64,000 nucleotides of DNA, from NCBI RefSeq assembly GCF_029080175.1, contig NZ_JARFJC010000017.1. The stretch is one strand, 5' to 3'. The notes beneath the pieces are model-generated. The model did no database searches and was not told where the DNA came from. It worked only from the letters and a program-made list of their open reading frames with translations. Of the stretch, positions 56,921 to 64,000 are shown one piece after another. The stretch is from Luteipulveratus flavus (lineage in GTDB: Bacteria > Actinomycetota > Actinomycetes > Actinomycetales > Dermatophilaceae). Positions within the stretch are counted from its first letter, which is position 1. Every line of letters begins with the position of its first letter. A program made the translations under genes and the position numbers.

Positions 56921-59900
56921 ATGTCGACGACGGATCGCCGCACGGCGACGACCCCGACCCCGGCACGGCTCGCCCCGGACGACCCGGCCCGTGAGGTCAC
57001 CTGGCGACGGCTGCGGACGCCCGCGGCCGGTCTGGCGCTGCTCGCCCTCGCGGTCGGTGTGCTCGGACAGGCCCTCGGGACGCTCGTCGCCGGCCGTCTC
57101 GCCACCGACGCCTCCGAAGCGCTGGTCGGGCTCCTGGCCCTGCTCGTCGTCGGCGGCGCCACGCTCGTGACGACCGGCCAGGTCATCTGGGCCGCCGTCT
57201 CCGACCGGGCCGAGGGCGCCCTGCGCGGCGACCTGCTCAGCGCCGCGCTGCACCAGCCGCTGTCCGCCCTGTCCGAGCAGGCGGTCGGCGAGATCCTCGA
57301 CCGGGTCGACGACGACACCCACGAGGTCGGGACGCTCACCCGGCAGCAGCTCTGGGGGGTGCTGCGCGCCGGCTTCGGTGTCGTGCCGATGTGGGTCGTC
57401 GCCAGCCTGACCTGGTGGCCGGCGTGGTTCGTCTTCCCGCTCGCCGCCGCCCTCATCTGGCCCGCCGTCCGACGCCTGCTCCCGACCATCGCCGAGCGCA
57501 AGGTCGTCGAGGAGATGGCCTGGACCGATCACTCGGCGGCGCTGGAGGAGAGCATCGCGGGGCGCGACGACCTGCGGACCAGCCTGGGCCAGCCGTTCGC
57601 CGTACGCCGGGTGGCTCGCCTGTCCGCGATGGTGCACGAGCGCTTCTGGTCGGTCCTGCGCCTCGAGCGCGCCCTCATCCTGCGCGCCGGCCTCGTCCTG
57701 CACGCCGCGCTCGCCGGCATCGCCGTGGCGGGCGTCGCGATGGTCGCCGGGGGCGGCCTGTCCGTCGCCCGGCTCGTGACGCTCTTCCTGGTCACGAGCA
57801 TGTTCGTCGGGCAGATCAACAACGTCGCCCAGCATCTTCCCGACCTGCAGGCCGGCCTCGGTGCGCTGATCCGGCTGCGGCAGATGCTCTCCTCCCCGCC
57901 CGAGCCCGTGGGCGGGGCGCCCGTGCCCGACGGTGACCTGGACCTGCGGTTCGCCGACCTCGAGTTCGCCTACGAGGAGGGCGGGTTCGCACTGCGGGAC
58001 CTCGACCTGCGCGTACCGGCGGGGCAGACGATGGCGCTGGTGGGTCGCACCGGTTCGGGCAAGTCGACCCTCGCCTCACTGGTCTCCCGGGCCGTGGACC
58101 CTGCACCAGGCACCGTGCTGCTCGGGGGTGTCGACGTCCTCGACATCGACCTGCACGACCTGCGCGCCGCCGTCGGGGTCGTGACGCAGCGCACCGACAT
58201 CCTGGCGGGCACGCTGGAGCAGAACATCACGCTGTTCGCCCCGATCGACCGTGCTCACGTGCAGGCCGCGGTGGACGAGCTGGGACTCACCGACTGGGTC
58301 GCCCACCTGCCCGCCGGGCTCGACACCGTCCTCGGCCCGTCCGGCACGTCGCTGTCGGCGGGGGAGGAGCAGCTGGTCGCCTTCGCCCGGCTGCTGGTCC
58401 GCGACGTGCGGGTGGTCATCCTCGACGAGGCGACCGCGCGGATGGACCCCGTGACGGAGGCGCGCGTGGTCGCCGCCTCGGACCGGCTGCTGGCCCACCG
58501 GACCGGCGTGCTGGTGGCGCACCGCCTCTCCACCACCCGCCGCGCGGAGCAGGTCGCCGTGCTCGAGCGCGGCCGGGTGGTCCAGTCCGGTCCGATGACG
58601 ACCCTGCGCGCTGCGCCGGGCGCGTTCCGCGCGCTCTGGGAGGCGAGCGCGACGCAGGACGAGGCCGCCGAGACCACCGGTGCGGCACCCGTCGGTGGCG
58701 TACGCCGTACCGGGGCGGCGCCCCCGCCGCCGCAGGTCGGCTCCGGACCGAGCCTGGCGCGCGGGGTCTGGCATGCGCTGCGGGTCCAGCCGCAGTGGGG
58801 CCTGCTGGCGGTGGGCCTCTTCACCGTGTCCGCGCTGCTGGGGTCCGTCGGCGCGCTCACCGGTTTCGTCTGGGGCCACGTGGTCGTCGGGCTGCGCGAC
58901 GGAGCCACGCAGCCGTGGCTCGTGGCCCTCCTGGTGGCGGTCCTCCTGCTCGGCCCGGTCCTGCTCGCCGTCGCCATCGGCCTGTACCCGCGCTGGTGGG
59001 TCGAGGTGCTCCTGCGGACCCGGATGTCGGTGCTGCGCGGGCAGACCGCCCAGCACCGCCTGCCCGCCGCGCCCGCCGGAGAGGTCGTCGCACGGGTCAT
59101 GGACGCCGACCGGTACGCGCGCTACGCCGACCGCTGGGTGGACTTCGTCAACGGCCTGGTGATCGCGGTGGTGACCGCCTTCGCCGCGGGCACGTACGTC
59201 GCGGGACTGGTGCTCCTGGTCGTGATGGCCGCCGCCGCGAGCGCATCGGTCCTCGGACGCCCGATCGCCGGTCGTACGGCGGCGCGCTCGTCGGCCGCCC
59301 GCGCTCGGTTCGGCCGCACGCTGGTGTCGTCACTGGAGTCCGCGCGGACCGTCAAGCTCGCGGGCCGCACCCCGCAGGTCCATGCCCACCTGCAGCAGGT
59401 CGACGGTGGCCGGATCGACGCCGCGGTCAAGGAGCACCGCGTCCAGGCCGTGCTCGACGGCGTCCCGATCGTCATGGTCCAGGTGGGGGTCGTCGCGGCC
59501 TGGGCCGCCCTGGTGGAGGGCGTCTGGGGACTCGCGACCGCGCTGATGGTCGTCAACGCCGTCAACGGCTTCGACTGGTTCGGCCGGGTCGCCGGCGCCG
59601 TGGTCACCGAGGCGCCCGGCACGCGGGCCTGGCAGGAGGCCACCTGCGCGTACGCCGGCGGGGTCGACCTGATGGACCTGCCCGACGACGTCGACCTCGT
59701 CTCCGGGGCGGCGCCGATGCCGGCCGTGCGACCCGTCGAGCCGCTGGACGTGCTCGCGCTGCACGACCTGAGCGTCGTCCACGACGACGGCACCGTCGGG
59801 GTGAGCGGGGTCGACCTGACGGTTCGGCGCGGGGAGCTGGTGCTGCTGCTCGGCCGGGTCGGCTCGGGCAAGTCCAGCCTCCTGCGGGCTCTCGCCGGCC

Positions 59901-60427
59901 TGGTGCACCACACCGGTTCGCTCACCTGGAACGGCGAGCGGGTCGAGGACCCGCAGACCTTCCTGCGGCCCACGCGGGTCGCGTACGTCGCCCAGGTGCC
60001 GCGGGTGTTCTCCGGGACGTTCGTCGACAACGTCCGGCTCGGGTACGCCGACCGCCCGTTCGACCGGCCGGTCGCCGACGCCCGGCTCGCGCCGGACGTG
60101 GAGGCCGCCGGCGGCCCCGACGCTGTCGTCGGGCACCGCGGGCTGCGGCTGTCCGGCGGGCAGGTGCAGCGCGTGGCGCTCGCCCGGGCGCTGGCCGCCG
60201 AGACCGAGGTCGTGCTCGCCGACGACGTGTCCAGCGCCCTCGACGCCGCCACCGAGCTGGAGCTGTGGAGGTCGCTGCGGGAGCGGTCCGCGACGGTGGT
60301 CGGGGCGACCTCCAAGCGGGCCGCGCTCGCGCAGGCGGACCGGGTCGTCGTCCTCTCCCGCGGACGGGTCGAGGCCGTCGGACCGTGGACGGAGCTCGAG
60401 GCGAGGTTCGGCGCGCTGGCCGGCTGA
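56921..60427 (+). CDS. Fused ABC transporter with two membrane and two ATPase halves
   Basis: 1168-aa exporter-type ABC protein. Half 1 has a six-helix membrane domain (about 35-310) and NBD1: Walker A GRTGSGKST near 375, signature LSAGEEQ near 477, Walker B VVILDEAT, and H-loop VAHRLST. Half 2 has another membrane domain (about 625-920) and NBD2: Walker A GRVGSGKSS near 978, signature LSGGQ near 1076, Walker B VVLADDVSS, and no H-loop His (GATSKR). Thus NBD2 carries Asp for the catalytic Glu. One composite ATP site is consensus and the other degenerate. The substrate is unknown. A TAGCGT box lies nine bases before the ATG. Confidence 0.9.
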   Translation: MSTTDRRTATTPTPARLAPDDPAREVTWRRLRTPAAGLALLALAVGVLGQALGTLVAGRLATDASEALVGLLALLVVGGATLVTTGQVIWAAVSDRAEGALRGDLLSAALHQPLSALSEQAVGEILDRVDDDTHEVGTLTRQQLWGVLRAGFGVVPMWVVASLTWWPAWFVFPLAAALIWPAVRRLLPTIAERKVVEEMAWTDHSAALEESIAGRDDLRTSLGQPFAVRRVARLSAMVHERFWSVLRLERALILRAGLVLHAALAGIAVAGVAMVAGGGLSVARLVTLFLVTSMFVGQINNVAQHLPDLQAGLGALIRLRQMLSSPPEPVGGAPVPDGDLDLRFADLEFAYEEGGFALRDLDLRVPAGQTMALVGRTGSGKSTLASLVSRAVDPAPGTVLLGGVDVLDIDLHDLRAAVGVVTQRTDILAGTLEQNITLFAPIDRAHVQAAVDELGLTDWVAHLPAGLDTVLGPSGTSLSAGEEQLVAFARLLVRDVRVVILDEATARMDPVTEARVVAASDRLLAHRTGVLVAHRLSTTRRAEQVAVLERGRVVQSGPMTTLRAAPGAFRALWEASATQDEAAETTGAAPVGGVRRTGAAPPPPQVGSGPSLARGVWHALRVQPQWGLLAVGLFTVSALLGSVGALTGFVWGHVVVGLRDGATQPWLVALLVAVLLLGPVLLAVAIGLYPRWWVEVLLRTRMSVLRGQTAQHRLPAAPAGEVVARVMDADRYARYADRWVDFVNGLVIAVVTAFAAGTYVAGLVLLVVMAAAASASVLGRPIAGRTAARSSAARARFGRTLVSSLESARTVKLAGRTPQVHAHLQQVDGGRIDAAVKEHRVQAVLDGVPIVMVQVGVVAAWAALVEGVWGLATALMVVNAVNGFDWFGRVAGAVVTEAPGTRAWQEATCAYAGGVDLMDLPDDVDLVSGAAPMPAVRPVEPLDVLALHDLSVVHDDGTVGVSGVDLTVRRGELVLLLGRVGSGKSSLLRALAGLVHHTGSLTWNGERVEDPQTFLRPTRVAYVAQVPRVFSGTFVDNVRLGYADRPFDRPVADARLAPDVEAAGGPDAVVGHRGLRLSGGQVQRVALARALAAETEVVLADDVSSALDAATELELWRSLRERSATVVGATSKRAALAQADRVVVLSRGRVEAVGPWTELEARFGALAG

Positions 60428-60546
60428 CGCGCCGGAACGGCCGAACCTCTTGACCAGATGCCCTGTGCCGGTCCATCCTCGACGCGTGACGTGCTGGGGA
60501 GCACGGGGTACTGAGCGGGGGGAGGCGTAGGCCGATGGGCCGCGCC

Positions 60547-60575
60547 TGGACACGCTGCCATCTTTTGGTTATGCT
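60547..60575 (+). promoter_or_regulatory. rpoB promoter
   Basis: TGGACA (60547-60552) and TATGCT (60570-60575) are spaced exactly 17 bp and match the sigma-70 consensus in 5/6 and 4/6 positions. Transcription would start near 60582, giving a leader of about 190 nt. The 344-bp gap before rpoB also has a TTGACC (60450-60455) with a weak -10 18 bp later; nothing else is recognisable. Confidence 0.7.
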
Positions 60576-60770
60576 GTTGCTTTGCGCTGCCCTGTCTTCG
60601 CTCACACCCATCCGCCCATCAGTGCCGACCGCTTCGTGCCCGGGGTCCTGCCCCGTCGTCACCAGCCGAGTGCTCTGATCGTCGTGCTGCCCACGACGCG
60701 GGCCAGGGGTCGAGTCGGACGGGGACCGCGCTGACCGCCGCTCAGTAAGGCCTTGTGGAAGGACCCCTCG

Positions 60771-63700
60771 TTGGCTGCCTCGCGTACCGCGACTCAGACT
60801 CTGTCCTCTGCGAAGACGGCTTCCGGCCGCCTTTCGTTCGCCAAGATCCGCGAACCCCTCGAGATCCCCGACCTCCTCGCGCTCCAGACGGAGAGCTTCG
60901 ACTGGCTGCTCGGTAACGAGCGCTGGCAGGCTCGCGTCGCCGCCGCGAAGGAGGCCGGTCGCGTCGATGTCCCGGAGCGCTCCGGCCTGGAGGACATCTT
61001 CGAGGAGATCTCTCCGATCGAAGACTTCTCCGGCTCCATGTCCCTGTCGTTCCGCGACCACCGCTTCGAGGACATCAAGTACTCGATCGACGAGTGCAAG
61101 GAGCGGGACATGACCTACGCCGCTCCGCTGTTCGTCACCGCGGAGTTCATGAACACCACCACCGGTGAGATCAAGAGCCAGACGGTGTTCATGGGCGACT
61201 TCCCGCTCATGACCGACCGGGGCACGTTCGTCATCAACGGCACCGAGCGTGTCGTCGTCTCTCAGCTGGTCCGCAGCCCGGGCGTCTACTTCGAGCGCTC
61301 GATCGACAAGACGTCCGACAAGGACATCTACACCTCCAAGGTCATCCCGAGCCGTGGTGCCTGGCTGGAGTTCGAGGTCGACAAGCGCGACACCGTCGGC
61401 GTCCGCGTCGACCGCAAGCGCAAGCAGTCCGTGACCGTGCTGCTGAAGGCGCTGGGCTGGACCGAGGCGCAGATCCTTGAGGAGTTCGGCGAGTACGAGT
61501 CGATGCGCCAGACCCTCGAGAAGGACCACACCGCGGGTCAGGACGAGGCGCTGCTGGACATCTACCGCAAGCTGCGTCCGGGCGAGCCGCCGACCAAGGA
61601 GGCCGCTCAGACCCTGCTGGACAACCTCTACTTCAACGGCAAGCGCTACGACCTCGCCAAGGTCGGTCGCTACAAGCTGAACAAGAAGCTGGGTGTCCAG
61701 GCGCCGCTGAACGAGTCCGTCCTCGGCATCGACGACATCGTCGCGACGATCAAGTACCTCGTCGCGCTGCACGCCGGTGAGACCACCATCAAGGGTGTCC
61801 GCGACGGCGAGCCGGCCGACTTCCGCGTCGAGGTCGACGACATCGACCACTTCGGCAACCGTCGTCTGCGCAACGTCGGCGAGCTCATCCAGAACCAGGT
61901 CCGTACGGGTCTGTCCCGGATGGAGCGCGTCGTGCGCGAGCGCATGACCACCCAGGACGTCGAGGCCATCACGCCGCAGACGCTGATCAACATCCGGCCG
62001 GTCGTCGCCTCTATCAAGGAGTTCTTCGGCACCAGCCAGCTGTCGCAGTTCATGGACCAGAACAACCCGCTGTCGGGTCTGACGCACAAGCGTCGTCTCT
62101 CGGCCCTCGGCCCGGGTGGTCTCTCCCGTGACCGCGCCGGCATGGAGGTCCGTGACGTCCACCCGTCGCACTACGGCCGCATGTGCCCGATCGAGACCCC
62201 TGAGGGTCCGAACATCGGTCTGATCGGCTCGCTCGCCTCGTACGGCCGCATCAACGCCTTCGGGTTCGTCGAGACGCCGTACCGCAAGGTCGTCAAGGGC
62301 AAGGTCAGCGACGAGGTCGTCTACCTGTCCGCCGACGAGGAGGACGAGTTCGTCATCGCGCAGGCCAACGCGCCGCTGACGCAGGACAACCACTTCGCCG
62401 AGGACCTGGTGCTGGTGCGCACCAAGGGCGGCGAGGCGACCGACGTCCCGGCCGACGAGGTCGACTACATGGACGTCTCCGCGCGCCAGATGGTGTCGGC
62501 CGCGACGGCGCTGATCCCGTTCCTGGAGCACGACGACGCCAACCGTGCGCTCATGGGCGCCAACATGCAGCGCCAGGCGGTGCCGCTGGTGAAGTCGGAG
62601 GCCCCGCTGGTCGGTACCGGTATCGAGTACCGCGCCGCGCTGGACTCCGGTGACGTCGTGCGCGCCGAGAAGGCGGGTGTGGTCGAGGAGGTCTCCGCCG
62701 ACCTCGTCACGATCGCCAACGACGACGGCACGCGCCAGACGTACCGCATCTCCAAGTTCACCCGGTCCAACCAGGGCAACTGCTACAACCAGCGCGTTGT
62801 CGTGGACACCGGCGACCGCGTCGAGGCCGGCGCGTTCATCGCCGACGGTCCGGCGACCGACGGTGGCGAGATGGCGCTCGGCAAGAACCTCCTCGTGGCG
62901 TTCATGCCGTGGGAGGGCCACAACTACGAGGACGCGATCATTCTCAGCCAGCGCCTCGTGCAGGACGACGTCCTCTCCTCGATCCACATCGAGGAGCACG
63001 AGATCGACGCCCGCGACACCAAGCTGGGTCCGGAGGAGATCACCCGGGACATCCCGAACGTCTCCGAGGAGGTCCTCGCCGACCTGGACGAGCGCGGCAT
63101 CATCCGTATCGGTGCCGAGGTCCGCGACGGCGACCTGCTCGTCGGCAAGGTCACGCCCAAGGGTGAGACCGAGCTGACGCCGGAGGAGCGCCTGCTGCGC
63201 GCGATCTTCGGTGAGAAGGCGCGTGAGGTCCGCGACACCTCGATGAAGGTGCCGCACGGCGAGACCGGCACGGTCATCGGCGTGAAGGTGTTCGACCGCG
63301 AGGAGGGCGACGAGCTTCCCCCGGGCGTCAACCAGCTGGTCCGCGTCTACGTCGCGAACAAGCGCAAGATCACCGACGGTGACAAGCTCGCCGGCCGCCA
63401 CGGCAACAAGGGCGTCATCGCCAAGATCCTGCCCGTGGAGGACATGCCGTTCCTCGAGGACGGCACGCCGGTCGACATCATCCTGAACCCGCTGGGCGTG
63501 CCCTCGCGCATGAACCCCGGCCAGGTGCTGGAGCTGCACACCGGTTGGGCGGCCTCGCGCGGCTGGAACATCGAGGGCGACCCGGAGTGGGCGGCCAAGA
63601 TCCCGCAGGACGCGCGTCAGGCCCCGCCCAACACCCGCATCGCCAGCCCGGTGTTCGACGGTGCGCGTGAGGAGGAGATCCGCGGACTGCTGGACTCCTC

Positions 63701-64000
63701 GAACGTCACGCGCGACGGCGTCCGCCTGGTCGACGGCACGGGCAAGACCCCGCTGTTCGACGGCCGCTCGGGTGAGCCGTTCCCGGAGCCGGTCGCGGTC
63801 GGTTACATGTACATCCTGAAGCTGCACCACCTGGTCGACGACAAGATCCACGCGCGCTCGACCGGCCCGTACTCGATGATCACGCAGCAGCCGCTGGGTG
63901 GTAAGGCGCAGTTCGGTGGTCAGCGCTTCGGTGAGATGGAGGTGTGGGCCCTGGAGGCGTACGGCGCCGCCTACGCGCTGCAGGAGCTGCTCACCATCAA
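60771..64000 (+). CDS. rpoB: RNA polymerase beta subunit (3' end cut by window edge)
   Basis: About 1076 residues are visible of roughly 1160. The frame is open from TTG 60771 to the window end. GGAAGGA lies seven bases before TTG, and MAASRTATQTLSS resembles the start of Streptomyces RpoB, which also uses TTG. Seen are LSFAKIREPLEIPDLLALQ, the rifampicin region TSQLSQFMDQNNPLSG and THKRRLSALGPGG, and the late GRHGNKGVIAKI. The rifampicin-contact residues are wild type. rpoC would follow beyond the window. Confidence 0.96.
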   Translation, partial: MAASRTATQTLSSAKTASGRLSFAKIREPLEIPDLLALQTESFDWLLGNERWQARVAAAKEAGRVDVPERSGLEDIFEEISPIEDFSGSMSLSFRDHRFEDIKYSIDECKERDMTYAAPLFVTAEFMNTTTGEIKSQTVFMGDFPLMTDRGTFVINGTERVVVSQLVRSPGVYFERSIDKTSDKDIYTSKVIPSRGAWLEFEVDKRDTVGVRVDRKRKQSVTVLLKALGWTEAQILEEFGEYESMRQTLEKDHTAGQDEALLDIYRKLRPGEPPTKEAAQTLLDNLYFNGKRYDLAKVGRYKLNKKLGVQAPLNESVLGIDDIVATIKYLVALHAGETTIKGVRDGEPADFRVEVDDIDHFGNRRLRNVGELIQNQVRTGLSRMERVVRERMTTQDVEAITPQTLINIRPVVASIKEFFGTSQLSQFMDQNNPLSGLTHKRRLSALGPGGLSRDRAGMEVRDVHPSHYGRMCPIETPEGPNIGLIGSLASYGRINAFGFVETPYRKVVKGKVSDEVVYLSADEEDEFVIAQANAPLTQDNHFAEDLVLVRTKGGEATDVPADEVDYMDVSARQMVSAATALIPFLEHDDANRALMGANMQRQAVPLVKSEAPLVGTGIEYRAALDSGDVVRAEKAGVVEEVSADLVTIANDDGTRQTYRISKFTRSNQGNCYNQRVVVDTGDRVEAGAFIADGPATDGGEMALGKNLLVAFMPWEGHNYEDAIILSQRLVQDDVLSSIHIEEHEIDARDTKLGPEEITRDIPNVSEEVLADLDERGIIRIGAEVRDGDLLVGKVTPKGETELTPEERLLRAIFGEKAREVRDTSMKVPHGETGTVIGVKVFDREEGDELPPGVNQLVRVYVANKRKITDGDKLAGRHGNKGVIAKILPVEDMPFLEDGTPVDIILNPLGVPSRMNPGQVLELHTGWAASRGWNIEGDPEWAAKIPQDARQAPPNTRIASPVFDGAREEEIRGLLDSSNVTRDGVRLVDGTGKTPLFDGRSGEPFPEPVAVGYMYILKLHHLVDDKIHARSTGPYSMITQQPLGGKAQFGGQRFGEMEVWALEAYGAAYALQELLTI

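Noticed and set aside
62030..62130. Rifampicin-resistance substitution in rpoB
   Set aside because: The region reads SQLSQFMDQNNPLSG and THKRRLSALGPGG, wild type at the Asp, His and Ser positions usually mutated.
59922..63851. 1309-codon minus-strand open frame opposite the ABC transporter and rpoB
   Set aside because: It is the antisense shadow of rpoB and runs across the rpoB promoter into the ABC gene. No domain is visible.

Overview
This is a 64 kb stretch of a high-GC actinobacterial chromosome. The markers are a rubredoxin-domain PknG kinase next to GlnH and GlnX, and the synteny tRNA-Thr, tRNA-Met, rpmG, hadA, hadB, tRNA-Trp, secE, nusG, rplK, rplA. Also typical are a TTG-started rpoB and several likely leaderless genes. 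A member of the Micrococcales (Dermacoccaceae or Intrasporangiaceae-like) is my best guess; the family is inference. There are no rRNA genes, transposases, phage genes or CRISPR arrays. Gene density is high and most junctions are 4-bp ATGA or GTGA overlaps.

Region 1 (1-8149, +): partial htpX, two tandem translationally coupled aminopeptidase N paralogues, a class A beta-lactamase-like serine hydrolase, a HIT-like protein and an alpha/alpha-toroid protein. Region 2 (8168-12869): a five-gene lipid operon (acyl-CoA dehydrogenase, three SDRs, MaoC) divergent from a TetR regulator, with a perfect operator palindrome between them. Region 3 (12869-13936): a nuclease-fold gene framed by two identical 48-bp palindromic repeats. 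Region 4 (13970-21297): a DsbA-like protein with a Cys-rich tail, an NTF2-like protein, yajQ, a clpP pair whose second member has lost the catalytic His, tRNA-Tyr, a MerR/MFS divergon, and a ribbon-helix-helix gene followed by a DUF4097 gene and a small gene.

Region 5 (21251-29846): a second fatty-acid locus (acyl-CoA oxidase and TetR divergent from thiolase, FabG4 and a MaoC dehydratase), then a truncated aldo/keto reductase abutting a TetR gene as if a deletion had joined them, and a DinB-family gene. Region 6 (29931-37097): tRNAs, rpmG, hadA-hadB-murB, adenosine deaminase, a DUF5709 gene, tRNA-Trp, secE, nusG, rplK and rplA.

Region 7 (37116-54369, all on the minus strand): the most interesting part. 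Two paralogous pairs (a single-pass membrane protein followed by an ECF sigma factor) bracket a ten-gene operon: telA, unknown, CbxX-type AAA ATPase, glnX, glnH, unknown, pknG, PP2C, VWA, FHA. A PEP-mutase-family gene lies between the operon and the upstream sigma pair. The operon encodes an external ligand sensor, a kinase, a phosphatase and a phosphothreonine reader in one transcript. It sits between rplA and rplJ, which are neighbours in most bacteria. Region 8 (54589-64000, +): a lipoprotein, the L10 leader with rplJ-rplL, a fused ABC transporter with asymmetric ATP sites, and the first 3.2 kb of rpoB behind a strong promoter.
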